Source: Pseudomonas brassicacearum subsp. brassicacearum (lineage in GTDB: Bacteria > Pseudomonadota > Gammaproteobacteria > Pseudomonadales > Pseudomonadaceae). Taken from it: DNA of 64,000 nt. Shown piece after piece: positions 49,903-62,773 of the stretch; the first letter of the stretch is position 1, and the number at the start of each line of letters is the position of its first letter. Both the position numbers and the translations under genes were made by a program. Under the pieces are notes generated by a model. It made no database searches and was not told the origin of the DNA. It saw nothing but the letters and a program-made list of their open reading frames with translations. The stretch lies in NCBI RefSeq assembly GCF_008801605.1, contig NZ_VZPJ01000012.1, positions 155,052-219,051 of the forward strand, written 5' to 3'.

Positions 49903-51534
49903 TTATGCCTTTTTCTGGTGTTGAGCCAAAGCGGCTTTCACGAAACCGCTGAACAGCGGATGACCGTCCCGTGGCGTCGAGGTGAACTCGGGGTGGAATT
50001 GGCAAGCGACGAACCATGGGTGATCCGGGGCCTCGACCACTTCGACCAGCGCGCCGTCACCGGAACGACCGGAGATTTTCAGGCCGGCTTCGATCAACTG
50101 CGGCAGCAGGTTGTTGTTCACTTCATAGCGATGACGGTGACGCTCGACGATCACATCCTTGGCGTAGCAATCGTGCACCTTGGAGCCGGCTTCCAGCAGG
50201 CATTCCTGGGCACCGAGACGCATGGTGCCGCCCAGGTCCGAACTTTCGGTACGCACTTCCACCGCACCAGTGGCATCTTCCCACTCGGTGATCAGGCCCA
50301 CGACCGGATGGCCGCTGGCGCGATCGAACTCGGTGGAGTTGGCGTCTTTCCAGCCCAGCACGTTACGGGCGAACTCGATGACCGCCACTTGCATGCCCAG
50401 GCAGATACCCAGGTAAGGCACCTTGTTTTCGCGAGCGTATTGCACGGCAGTGATCTTGCCTTCCACGCCCCGCAGGCCGAAGCCGCCCGGCACGAGGATC
50501 GCATCGGCGCCTTCGAGCAGGCCGGTGCCCTGGTTCTCGATGTCTTCGGAATCGATGTAGCGCAGGTTGACCTTGGTACGGTTGCTGATGCCAGCGTGAC
50601 TCATCGCCTCGATCAGAGACTTGTAGGCGTCCAGCAGCTCCATGTACTTGCCGACCATGGCAATGGTGACTTCGTGTTCCGGGTTGAGCTTGGCATCGAC
50701 CACGGCTTCCCATTCGGACAGGTCGGCGCTGGCGCATTGCAGGCCGAAGCGCTCGACGACGAAGTCGTCCAGGCCCTGGGAGTGCAGGATGCCCGGGATC
50801 TTGTAGATGGTGTCGGCGTCTTCCAGGCCGATGACCGCACGCTCTTCAACGTTGGTGAACTGGGCGATCTTGCGACGCGACGAGATGTCGATCGGGTGAT
50901 CGGAGCGGCAGATCAGCACGTCCGGCTGCAGGCCGATGGAACGCAGTTCCTTGACCGAGTGCTGGGTGGGCTTGGTCTTGGTTTCGCCGGCCGTGGCGAT
51001 GTACGGCACCAGTGTCAGGTGCATCAGCATCGCGCGCTTGGCGCCGATTTCGAAACGCAACTGGCGGATGGCCTCGAGGAACGGCTGGGACTCGATGTCG
51101 CCCACGGTGCCGCCGATTTCGACCATCGCCACGTCGGCATCGCCCGCACCCTTGATGATGCGACGCTTGATTTCGTCGGTGATGTGCGGGATGACCTGGA
51201 TGGTCGCGCCCAGGTAGTCACCACGACGCTCCTTGCGCAGCACGTGTTCGTAGACACGGCCGGTGGTGAAGTTGTTGTTCTGGGTCATGGTCGTGCGGAT
51301 GAACCGCTCGTAGTGGCCCAGGTCCAGGTCGGTCTCGGCGCCGTCGTGGGTGACGAACACTTCACCGTGCTGGAACGGGCTCATGGTGCCCGGGTCAACG
51401 TTGATGTACGGGTCCAGCTTGAGCATGGTGACCTTAAGTCCCCGCGCCTCCAGGATGGCCGCCAATGAAGCCGAGGCAATGCCTTTCCCCAATGAAGAAA
51501 CAACACCGCCCGTGACGAATATGTAGCGCGTCAT
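49903..51534 (-). CDS. pyrG: CTP synthase
   Basis: 543 residues. N-terminal synthetase domain (FVTGGVVSSLGKGI) and C-terminal glutamine amidotransferase domain with the nucleophile Cys in LGICLGMQ and the His/Glu near the end (FHPEFTS). It makes CTP from UTP, ATP and glutamine. The 274 bp upstream hold no gene. Confidence 0.98.
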   Translation of the reverse strand: MTRYIFVTGGVVSSLGKGIASASLAAILEARGLKVTMLKLDPYINVDPGTMSPFQHGEVFVTHDGAETDLDLGHYERFIRTTMTQNNNFTTGRVYEHVLRKERRGDYLGATIQVIPHITDEIKRRIIKGAGDADVAMVEIGGTVGDIESQPFLEAIRQLRFEIGAKRAMLMHLTLVPYIATAGETKTKPTQHSVKELRSIGLQPDVLICRSDHPIDISSRRKIAQFTNVEERAVIGLEDADTIYKIPGILHSQGLDDFVVERFGLQCASADLSEWEAVVDAKLNPEHEVTIAMVGKYMELLDAYKSLIEAMSHAGISNRTKVNLRYIDSEDIENQGTGLLEGADAILVPGGFGLRGVEGKITAVQYARENKVPYLGICLGMQVAVIEFARNVLGWKDANSTEFDRASGHPVVGLITEWEDATGAVEVRTESSDLGGTMRLGAQECLLEAGSKVHDCYAKDVIVERHRHRYEVNNNLLPQLIEAGLKISGRSGDGALVEVVEAPDHPWFVACQFHPEFTSTPRDGHPLFSGFVKAALAQHQKKA

Positions 51535-51808
51535 GAAAAACCCTAGAAGTCTGCGTTAAAGCGGTCCGAGCCGCCGGGGAAAGCGAAGGAAGGCCGAAGC
51601 CCCCGATCACCTGCATTAATCACAGTGCACCTTTCAAAAAAACCGCCGCGTTGGGACAGACCGGAAGTGAAATCACCGGTACGTTGCTCGCTACACATTT
51701 TTTGGAATCGCCCAGCAAAGACTGCTTGGTAATCGGCAACTCCTGCAATTCAGGCGAATCCACAGAAGTTGTATCAAGAAGGGAGCGTAGTCTACCGGAA
51801 AGCCCCTT

Positions 51809-53137
51809 TCAGCTCAAACCCAGATCTTGGCTTCCTGGCGTCCAGATCAATTGCCAACTGCCATCAGCCTGTGCATCGAGCCCGGCCAGGTTGGCTACCG
51901 CCAGCAATTGCTCGCCCTGATAGAGCAGCGGCAATCGACCTCGAACGAACGCCGGCACTGCCTTTTCATTGAGCAAACGCTTGAGGTCACGGTGACCACG
52001 ACCCGCTAACGCCATTACCTCGCCGCCCTGACGATAGCGCACGCTGAGCGGCCCCGCAGGCGGCGTGCCGTCGAGCACCACCCGACCATTGCCCGGCAGC
52101 CGCAGCGCAACCGCCGGATCGGCCCAGTCGACGGTGCCTGGCAGCGAACATAGCCAGTGGTCGGATAACCACCAGACCCGCCCGGCGGCCCGATGCAGCT
52201 CGCCACCGGCCAGGCGCCAGATCGGTCGGGCATCGTCGGCGGCATCGCGCAACGAGTCCCAGCCCGACCAGTGATCGGTGTCGGGCAGCAGGGTCATCGG
52301 TGCCAGCCAGTGGCTCAAGGCGTTGCGCTGACGGGCCGGCGACAACGCCCACAAAGGCGCCAGCGCCAGGGATTGCAGCCCGAGCCAGTCGAACACGCCC
52401 GGGGTCGCGGCCCGGGCCAGGTCGATCCGCGCCAAATCGTCCAGCAAAGTTTGGGCTTCACCCATGTGCGCAGCGCTGCGAGCCAGGGTCGTCGAAGCTT
52501 GGGGCCATTGCTCGGCCAACACTGGAAAAACCCGCTGGCGCAGGTAATTGCGCGCATGCCGGTGATCGTCGTTGGAGGGATCTTCGATCCAGCTCAAGCC
52601 CTGCTGCCTCGCATAGGCTTCCAGCTCCACACGGGACACATCGAGCAAGGGCCGCAGCAAATGCCCTTGGCCCAACGGACGCTGCGGCGGCATCGCCGCC
52701 AAGCCCTTCACCCCCGCCCCCCTTAGCAGGCGAAACAGCAGGGTTTCGGCCTGATCATCGCGATGCTGGGCGGTAAGCAGCACTTCATCGCTGTGGATCG
52801 CCGCTACAAAGGCCGCGTAACGCGCTTCCCGCGCGGCGCGCTCGACACTGGCGCCAGGGCGCACTTGCACAGTTACCACGTCCAGCGGCACGCCCAGGGC
52901 CGCGCAGACCGAACGACAATGGTCCGGCCACGCCTCAGCTACAGCCTGGAGGCCGTGATGCACATGAATAGCGCTCAGCGCGGGCAAGGGTTGGCGTTGC
53001 GAAAGGGTTACGAGCAGGTGCAGCAGGACGGTGGAGTCGAGGCCGCCGGAGAAGGCGATGCGCCAGGTGGCGGCGTTGCGCCAGGGGAGCATGTGTTTGA
53101 GGAGCCGGGTTGGCAGATCAATCGTGGGCTGATTCAT
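51809..53137 (-). CDS. tilS: tRNA(Ile)-lysidine synthase
   Basis: 442 residues from the ATG at 53137. The PP-loop FSGGLDSTVLLHLL is near residue 27, and GAGVKGLAAMPP and HARNYLRQRVFP are typical. It changes C34 of tRNA-Ile(CAU) to lysidine, so that it reads AUA. C-terminal substrate domains are present. The longer upstream frame runs through a REP. Confidence 0.95.
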   Translation of the reverse strand: MNQPTIDLPTRLLKHMLPWRNAATWRIAFSGGLDSTVLLHLLVTLSQRQPLPALSAIHVHHGLQAVAEAWPDHCRSVCAALGVPLDVVTVQVRPGASVERAAREARYAAFVAAIHSDEVLLTAQHRDDQAETLLFRLLRGAGVKGLAAMPPQRPLGQGHLLRPLLDVSRVELEAYARQQGLSWIEDPSNDDHRHARNYLRQRVFPVLAEQWPQASTTLARSAAHMGEAQTLLDDLARIDLARAATPGVFDWLGLQSLALAPLWALSPARQRNALSHWLAPMTLLPDTDHWSGWDSLRDAADDARPIWRLAGGELHRAAGRVWWLSDHWLCSLPGTVDWADPAVALRLPGNGRVVLDGTPPAGPLSVRYRQGGEVMALAGRGHRDLKRLLNEKAVPAFVRGRLPLLYQGEQLLAVANLAGLDAQADGSWQLIWTPGSQDLGLS

Positions 53138-53162
53138 CGCAACTGCCTTCACACAAATCAAA

Positions 53163-53254
53163 TGTGGGAGCGAGCTTGCTCGCGATAGCGGTATCTCAGT
53201 CAACTTATCTGTTGAATGTTAACCCGTCATCGCGAGCAAGCTCGCTCCCACACA
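53163..53254. repeat. Inverted REP pair
   Basis: REPs at 53163-53190 and 53227-53254 between accA and tilS. Confidence 0.9.
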
Positions 53255-53270
53255 GGGGTACAGCGCTGAA

Positions 53271-54218
53271 TCAGAGACCGTAGCTCATCAACCGCTCGTA
53301 GCGACGAGCCAGCAGCGCTTCGTTGTCGAACTTCTTGAGCATCGACAATTGCGAGCTCAGCTCGGCGCGGATCAGTGCCGCAGCCGCAGCCGGGTCGCGG
53401 TGAGCGCCGCCGACTGGCTCGTTGATCACTTTGTCGACGATGCCCAGGCCTTTGAGACGTTCGGCGGTAATGCCCATGGCCTCAGCGGCATCCGGCGCCT
53501 TCTCGGCGGTTTTCCACAGGATCGAGGCGCAGCCTTCCGGCGAGATCACCGCATAGGTGGAATATTGCAGCATGTTCAACTGGTCGCAGACACCGATGGC
53601 CAGTGCACCGCCGGAACCACCTTCGCCAATTACAGTGGCGATGATCGGGGTTTTCAGGCGCGCCATGACGCGCAGGTTCCAGGCAATCGCCTCGCTCTGG
53701 TTGCGCTCTTCGGCGTCGATGCCCGGGTAGGCGCCCGGCGTGTCGATGAAGGTCAGGATCGGCATCTTGAAGCGCTCGGCCATTTCCATCAGGCGGCAGG
53801 CCTTGCGGTAGCCTTCCGGACGCGGCATGCCGAAGTTGCGGCGCACCTTCTCGCGCACTTCACGGCCTTTCTGATGACCGATAACCATCACCGGCTGGTC
53901 GTCCAGGCGGGCGACACCGCCGACGATCGCGGCGTCGTCGGAGAAGTGGCGGTCGCCATGCAGCTCATCGAACTCGGTGAAGATGTGGTCGATGTAGTCC
54001 AGGGTATAGGGACGACGTGGATGACGCGCCAGGCGGGCGATCTGCCAGCTGGTCAGCTTGCCGAAGATGTCTTCGGTCAGCGTGCGACTTTTGTCCTGCA
54101 GACGAGAGATTTCATCGCCGATATTCAGCGAATTGTCATTACCGACCAAGCGCAACTCTTCGATCTTGGCTTGCAGGTCGGCGATCGGCTGTTCGAAATC
54201 TAGAAAATTCGGGTTCAT
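53271..54218 (-). CDS. accA: Acetyl-CoA carboxylase carboxyltransferase subunit alpha
   Basis: 315 residues from the ATG at 54218 (M-N-P-N-F-L-D-F-E-Q-P-I). TPGAYPGIDAEERNQSEAIA and the oxyanion-type EGGSGGALAIGVCD are intact. With AccD it transfers CO2 from carboxybiotin to acetyl-CoA. It follows dnaE on the same strand. Confidence 0.97.
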   Translation of the reverse strand: MNPNFLDFEQPIADLQAKIEELRLVGNDNSLNIGDEISRLQDKSRTLTEDIFGKLTSWQIARLARHPRRPYTLDYIDHIFTEFDELHGDRHFSDDAAIVGGVARLDDQPVMVIGHQKGREVREKVRRNFGMPRPEGYRKACRLMEMAERFKMPILTFIDTPGAYPGIDAEERNQSEAIAWNLRVMARLKTPIIATVIGEGGSGGALAIGVCDQLNMLQYSTYAVISPEGCASILWKTAEKAPDAAEAMGITAERLKGLGIVDKVINEPVGGAHRDPAAAAALIRAELSSQLSMLKKFDNEALLARRYERLMSYGL

Positions 54219-54367
54219 AGGCGTCCGTCTTGGGTCGACGTCCAAGAGAGCTTGGGCCGGCCGGTTGTCTATTCGCGCCTACCTTAAGGGAGAGGCGCGT
54301 TCAGGTCGAGATTAAAAATTCGGGTCGAGATCAGGGGTATTCCGGTTTCGAGAATGGCCCCTGGCCG

Positions 54368-57889
<3,522 letters not shown>

Positions 57890-57919
57890 AGTGATCCTGC
57901 GTTAAGTCATGAAAACAAC

Positions 57920-57943
57920 AAGGCCCGGATTGTACCGGGCCTT
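57920..57943 (-). terminator. Terminator after rnhB
   Basis: On the minus strand AAGGCCCGG-TACAAT-CCGGGCCTT is followed by GTTGTTTT, just before the dnaE start. Confidence 0.8.
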
Positions 57944-57953
57944 GGGTAAAACA

Positions 57954-58043
57954 TGTAGGAGCTGGCGAAGCCTGCGATCTTTCACTCTCGACTCAATCGG
58001 CAGTGGAAAGATCGCAGCCTCGCTTCGCTCGACAGCTCCTACA
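57954..58043. repeat. Inverted repeat of the GTAGGAGCTG family
   Basis: Arms TGTAGGAGCTGGCGAAGCCT and AGCGAAGCGAGGCTGCGATC-like sequence ending in CTCCTACA; the same family as 32173-32270. Confidence 0.85.
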
Positions 58044-58072
58044 GGGCACGACGGGGCATTGCGACGCTTTCG

Positions 58073-58717
58073 CTAGATCCTTTCGATCAAGCCATCACGA
58101 GCTTCATAAGCCAGCCGCACCGGGGCGAACGAACGCCGATGGATCGGCGTTGGCCCAAGGCGCGCCAGGGCTTCGAGATGAACGGGGGTCGGATAACCCT
58201 TGTGGCCGCCGATGCCGTAGCCCGGGTAAATCAATTCGAAAGCGGCCATTTCCCGGTCACGGCTGACCTTCGCCAGAATCGAGGCCGCCGCGATGGCCGG
58301 CACTTTGCCGTCGCCCTGGATCACCGCTTTGGCGCGCATCGACAGTTTCGGGCAGCGATTGCCATCGATCATCGCCAGTTTCGGCGTGATGTGCAGGCCC
58401 TGCACGGCACGCTGCATGGCAAGCATGGTGGCGTGCAGGATATTGAGTTCATCGATTTCTTCGACTTCGGCCCGGGCGATGCACCAGCTCAAGGCTTTCT
58501 CGCAGATCTCGTCGTAGAGCTTTTCGCGACGGGCTTCAGTGAGTTTCTTCGAATCGTTGAGGCCAAGGATCGGCCGCTTCGGGTCAAGAATCACCGCCGC
58601 CGTCACCACCGCGCCGCACAACGGGCCACGCCCCACTTCATCGACACCGGCCACCAGCTCTTCCACTTCGGCGACCAGGTTGAAGTCCAGGCCCATCTGT
58701 AGCTTTGAGTTGCTCAT
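58073..58717 (-). CDS. rnhB: Ribonuclease HII
   Basis: 214 residues. The catalytic GVDEVGRGPLCG, NDSKKLTEARRE and D in MIDGN are intact. It cuts RNA in RNA-DNA hybrids and misincorporated ribonucleotides. The ATG overlaps the lpxB stop by 4 nt, supporting this start. Confidence 0.96.
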   Translation of the reverse strand: MSNSKLQMGLDFNLVAEVEELVAGVDEVGRGPLCGAVVTAAVILDPKRPILGLNDSKKLTEARREKLYDEICEKALSWCIARAEVEEIDELNILHATMLAMQRAVQGLHITPKLAMIDGNRCPKLSMRAKAVIQGDGKVPAIAAASILAKVSRDREMAAFELIYPGYGIGGHKGYPTPVHLEALARLGPTPIHRRSFAPVRLAYEARDGLIERI

Positions 58718-59844
58718 GGTTTTGCGCCAATCAGGGTCAGTACCGCGTCAGCCGCCTGGTTGGAAGCATCACGACGCAACGTACGATGGATTTCATCAAA
58801 GCCCCGGGTCTGTTCCTCGCCGCCATCGATCAAGGGCGACAGCGTGGTAGCCAGCGCCTCGGCGGTCGCATCGTCCTGCAACAGCTCCGGCACCAGCAAG
58901 CGCTGGGCCAACAGGTTCGGCAAGGACACGTAGGGGCTCTTGACCATGCGCTTGAGAATCCAGAACGTCAGCGGCGCCAGGCGATAGGCGACCACCATCG
59001 GGCGCTTATACAACAGCGCCTCAAGGGTAGCAGTGCCGGAGGCAATCAACACGGCATCGCAGGCCGCCAACGCTTCATGGGAACGACCGTCGAGCAGCAT
59101 CACCGGCAAATCGCGGCCGACCAGCAGCGCTTCCAACTGGACGCGACGCTGCGCACTGGCACACGGCAGGACAAAACGTACACCGGGTCGCAGCGCCCGA
59201 AGGCGTTCGGCGGCGTCGAAAAACAGACCGCCCAAGCGACTCACTTCGCCGCCCCGGCTGCCGGGCATCAAGGCCACCAGTGGCCCCTCGGGCAGGCCCA
59301 ACGCCTGGCGGGCCGCATCGCGATCGGCTTCCAGGGGAATGGTATCGGCCAGGGTGTGCCCGACAAACCGCACCGGCACGCCCTTCTCTTCGTAGAACCG
59401 GGCTTCGAACGGCAGCAGCGTCAGCATCAGGTCGCAACCTTCGCGAATCTTGAGCACCCGCTTCTGCCGCCAGGCCCAGACCGACGGGCTGACGTAATGC
59501 ACGGTCTTGATACCGGCCTGACGTAACTTGAGTTCGATATTGAGGGTGAAATCCGGCGCATCAATGCCGATGAACACATCCGGTTTTTCGTCGATCAGGG
59601 TCTGGATCAGCTTCTTGCGCCGGGCCAGCAGCTCGCGCAGGCGACCGAGTACTTCCACCAGGCCCATCACCGACAGGCGTTCCATCGGGAAATAGGACGC
59701 CAGGCCTTCGGCCTCCATCAACGGCCCGCCAACACCAATGAATTCGACAGCGGGATGCTGCACCTTGAGCGCGCGCATCAGACCGGCGCCCAGAATGTCA
59801 CCGGAAGCCTCTCCCGCCACCAGTGCAATACGCAAATTAGCCAT
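58714..59844 (-). CDS. lpxB: Lipid-A-disaccharide synthase
   Basis: 376 residues. The N-terminal VAGEASGDILGAGLM is the family signature, and GSRGGEVSRL is typical of this glycosyltransferase. It joins UDP-2,3-diacylglucosamine and lipid X. It lies 2 nt after lpxA. Confidence 0.97.
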   Translation of the reverse strand: MANLRIALVAGEASGDILGAGLMRALKVQHPAVEFIGVGGPLMEAEGLASYFPMERLSVMGLVEVLGRLRELLARRKKLIQTLIDEKPDVFIGIDAPDFTLNIELKLRQAGIKTVHYVSPSVWAWRQKRVLKIREGCDLMLTLLPFEARFYEEKGVPVRFVGHTLADTIPLEADRDAARQALGLPEGPLVALMPGSRGGEVSRLGGLFFDAAERLRALRPGVRFVLPCASAQRRVQLEALLVGRDLPVMLLDGRSHEALAACDAVLIASGTATLEALLYKRPMVVAYRLAPLTFWILKRMVKSPYVSLPNLLAQRLLVPELLQDDATAEALATTLSPLIDGGEEQTRGFDEIHRTLRRDASNQAADAVLTLIGAKP

Positions 59845-59846
59845 GG

Positions 59847-60623
59847 TCAGCGAGTGATGCCGCGGGTCGAAGACTGGATGGAGTCACGGAAAATCGCGAC
59901 TTCCGGGTGTTGCGCCGAAGCCTCGGCCAATTCGGCGAGCGCCTGCTCGACCGTCAGGCCCTGGCGATACACGACCTTGTAGGCGCGACGCAGCGCCGTA
60001 ATCGCCTCTTCGCTGAAGCCACGACGGCGCATGCCTTCGAAGTTCATGCTGCGGGCTTCGGCCGGGTTGCCAAACACCGTGACATAGGCCGGGACGTCCT
60101 TGCCAATGGCAGTGCCCATGCCAGAGAAGCTGTGGGCGCCGATATGGCAATACTGGTGCACCAGGGTAAACCCGGACAGGATCGCCCAATCATCCACGTG
60201 CACATGACCGGCCAGCGCGGTGTTGTTGACCAGGATGCAATGGTTGCCAATCACGCTGTCATGGCCGATGTGCGCGTAGGCCATGATCAGGTTGTGGTCG
60301 CCCAAGGTCGTTTCGGAACGATCCTGAACGGTGCCACGGTGAATCGTCACGCCTTCGCGGATCACGTTGTGATCGCCGATGACCAGACGGGTTTCTTCAC
60401 CTTTGTACTTGAGATCGGGCGTGTCCTCGCCTACCGAAGAAAACTGGTAGATGCGATTGTGCCGACCAATCCGGGTCGGCCCCTTGAGAATTACGTGGGG
60501 ACCGATCACCGTACCCTCGCCGATTTCCACACCTGCGCCGACAATCGACCACGGGCCGACCTCGACATCGGCGGCCAGAACGGCCGTCGGATCGATGATT
60601 GCGCGAGGGTCAATCAAACTCAT
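59847..60623 (-). CDS. lpxA: UDP-N-acetylglucosamine acyltransferase
   Basis: 258 residues: left-handed β-helix of hexapeptide repeats (about 1-190) with the catalytic His in MAYAHIGHDSVIGNHC, then a helical C-terminal domain. First step of lipid A synthesis. Overlaps fabZ by 4 nt. Confidence 0.97.
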   Translation of the reverse strand: MSLIDPRAIIDPTAVLAADVEVGPWSIVGAGVEIGEGTVIGPHVILKGPTRIGRHNRIYQFSSVGEDTPDLKYKGEETRLVIGDHNVIREGVTIHRGTVQDRSETTLGDHNLIMAYAHIGHDSVIGNHCILVNNTALAGHVHVDDWAILSGFTLVHQYCHIGAHSFSGMGTAIGKDVPAYVTVFGNPAEARSMNFEGMRRRGFSEEAITALRRAYKVVYRQGLTVEQALAELAEASAQHPEVAIFRDSIQSSTRGITR

Positions 60624-61060
60624 AGTTTGCGTTCCGCACAGATGATTTCAGCGGAGCAGACTGGCTTGCCGTCGACCGAAGCCTGGCATTCGAATTTCCA
60701 GATCTGGCGCTTGCAACTGATGAACTTGGCTTCGAGGATCAACTGATCGCCCGGGGTGACTGGCTGGCGGAAACGCAGCTTGTCGGAACCGACGAAGTAA
60801 TAGAGCGTGCCGTCGGCAGGTTTTACGTCGAGCATTTTGAAGCCAAGGATCCCGGCAGCCTGAGCCATTGCCTCGATGATCAATACACCCGGCATGATTG
60901 GATGCGCAGGGAAGTGACCATTGAAGAACGGCTCGTTGATGCTGACATTCTTGTAGGCGCGAATGCGCTTGCCTTCAACGTCCAGGTCCACCACCCGATC
61001 CACCAGCAGGAACGGGTAACGGTGAGGCAGGTATTCGCGAATCTCGTTGATGTCCATCAT
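60620..61060 (-). CDS. fabZ: 3-hydroxyacyl-ACP dehydratase FabZ
   Basis: 146 residues from the ATG at 61060 (M-M-D-I-N-E-I), the usual Pseudomonas start. The hot-dog fold has catalytic His in NGHFPAHPIMPGVL and Glu in IIEAMAQAAG. It dehydrates 3-hydroxyacyl-ACP in fatty-acid elongation. It shares its substrate pool with LpxA/LpxD, encoded on both sides. Confidence 0.96.
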   Translation of the reverse strand: MMDINEIREYLPHRYPFLLVDRVVDLDVEGKRIRAYKNVSINEPFFNGHFPAHPIMPGVLIIEAMAQAAGILGFKMLDVKPADGTLYYFVGSDKLRFRQPVTPGDQLILEAKFISCKRQIWKFECQASVDGKPVCSAEIICAERKL

Positions 61061-61165
61061 TTCGGGGGGAAGCCTATGTAAAGATTGGAAGCGCACGAGT
61101 GACGCGCACTCCGCTAGCAAATCAAGATGCCCTAACGGCTGTGCACACTTGATATGGAAATGGTA

Positions 61166-62221
61166 TCAGCCATCTGATGAAGCATTACCGCCAGGGGTCA
61201 CGTCCCCTACACGCTTTTCCACCTGCTTGAGGCGCCGCGCGATGTCGTCGAGCTGGCGGATACGCGCCGCGCTCTTGCGCCATTCGGCTGCCGGCTGCAT
61301 GGCCGTACCGGAAGAGTAGGCACCTGGCTCGGTAATCGAGTGGGTCACCATGGTCATCCCGGTCAGGAATACGTTGTCACAGATATCGATATGACCCACC
61401 AGCCCCACGCCACCGGCGAGCATGCAGTGCTTGCCGATCTTGGTGCTGCCGGAGATGCCCACGCAGGCGGCCATGGCGGTGTGGTCACCGACCTGGACGT
61501 TGTGGGCGATCTGGATCTGGTTGTCGAGCTTGACGCCATTGCCGATGACCGTGTCGGCCAGGGCACCACGGTCGATCGCGGTGTTGACGCCAATCTCCAC
61601 GTCATCACCAACGGTGACGCCGCCGATCTGGGCAATTTTCTGCCAGATGCCTTTCTCGTTGGCAAACCCGAACCCTTCGCCGCCCAGTACTGCGCCAGAC
61701 TGAATCACGACCCGCTTGCCGATGCGCACATCGTGATACAGGGTGACCCGTGGTGCCAGCCAACCGCCTTCGCCGATCTCGCTGCGCGCGCCAATGACAC
61801 AATGGGCACCCAGCGTGACGCCGGCACCGATTCGGGCCGCGCTTTCGACGACCACGAATGGGCCGATGCTGGCCGTGGGGTCAACCACGGCATCAGCAGC
61901 GATCACGGCGCTGGGATGAATACCGGCAACCGCTTTCGGCTTGGGATCGAACAGATGGGAAATACGGGCATACGCCAAGTACGGATCGGGCACGATCAGG
62001 GCATCGCCGGCAAACCCATCGGCATCAGCAGCCTTGAGCAACAGCGCGGCTGCCCGGCTGTCGGCCAGGTACTTGCGGTATTGAGGATTTGCCAGAAAGC
62101 TCAACTGAGCTGGGCCAGCCTCTTGCAAAGTGGCTAGCCCAGTAATTGCCTTCTCCGGGTCGCCACGCAGGGTGGCGCCGAGGAACTCGGCCAATTGGCC
62201 GAGCTTGATGGTCGCGGTCAT
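61166..62221 (-). CDS. lpxD: UDP-3-O-(3-hydroxyacyl)glucosamine N-acyltransferase
   Basis: 351 residues: an N-terminal uridine-binding domain, a hexapeptide β-helix with catalytic His (NQIQIAHNVQVGDHT), and a C-terminal helix. Third step of lipid A synthesis. It lies 3 nt after skp. Confidence 0.97.
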   Translation of the reverse strand: MTATIKLGQLAEFLGATLRGDPEKAITGLATLQEAGPAQLSFLANPQYRKYLADSRAAALLLKAADADGFAGDALIVPDPYLAYARISHLFDPKPKAVAGIHPSAVIAADAVVDPTASIGPFVVVESAARIGAGVTLGAHCVIGARSEIGEGGWLAPRVTLYHDVRIGKRVVIQSGAVLGGEGFGFANEKGIWQKIAQIGGVTVGDDVEIGVNTAIDRGALADTVIGNGVKLDNQIQIAHNVQVGDHTAMAACVGISGSTKIGKHCMLAGGVGLVGHIDICDNVFLTGMTMVTHSITEPGAYSSGTAMQPAAEWRKSAARIRQLDDIARRLKQVEKRVGDVTPGGNASSDG

Positions 62222-62224
62222 GGA

Positions 62225-62728
62225 TTACTTCAGCTGATTCATGCGCTCGATCACTTGGCGCGTGATGTCGTATTGAGGCTTGACATCGATCACTGCGCCA
62301 CGCTCGAACACCAGGTCAAAACCACCTTTCTTGATGACTTCTTCCACGGCGCTGTCGAGTTTCGGCTTGAGTTGCTTGAGCATTTCGCGGTCGGCAACAG
62401 CTTTCGCTTCGTTCAGTTCCTTGGACTGGAACTGGAAGTCACGGGCCTTTTGCTTGAATTCAAGCTCCAGACGCTCGCGCTCGCCCTGGGCCATCTTGTC
62501 GCCACCGGCCACCAGACGATCCTGAATGCCCTTGGCGCTGCTTTCCAGGCCCTTGAGCTTGGTCAGTTGCGGGCCGAATTTTTTCTCGGCATCCACGGCG
62601 TACTTCTTCGCCGCGTCGGATTCCAGCAGGGCCATCTGATAATTCAGCACGGCGATCTTCATGTCGGCAAAAGCCGGACCAGCGACCAGTACGGTCGCCA
62701 GGAGAACCAATTGAGTCAACTTACGCAC
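62225..62728 (-). CDS. skp: Periplasmic chaperone Skp/OmpH
   Basis: 167 residues with a signal peptide ending A-F-A (about residue 21) and long helices forming the tentacles (about 40-125). It carries unfolded outer-membrane proteins to the Bam complex, whose core BamA is encoded 45 bp upstream. Confidence 0.94.
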   Translation of the reverse strand: MRKLTQLVLLATVLVAGPAFADMKIAVLNYQMALLESDAAKKYAVDAEKKFGPQLTKLKGLESSAKGIQDRLVAGGDKMAQGERERLELEFKQKARDFQFQSKELNEAKAVADREMLKQLKPKLDSAVEEVIKKGGFDLVFERGAVIDVKPQYDITRQVIERMNQLK

Positions 62729-62773
62729 GATGTACTCCTACAAAATCCATTGTCGTTGTCATGGGTCAGACGC

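Noticed and set aside
49765..51468. 567-codon open frame on the plus strand opposite pyrG
   Set aside because: It is the antisense shadow of a high-GC gene; composition and lack of any family features show that pyrG on the minus strand is the real gene.
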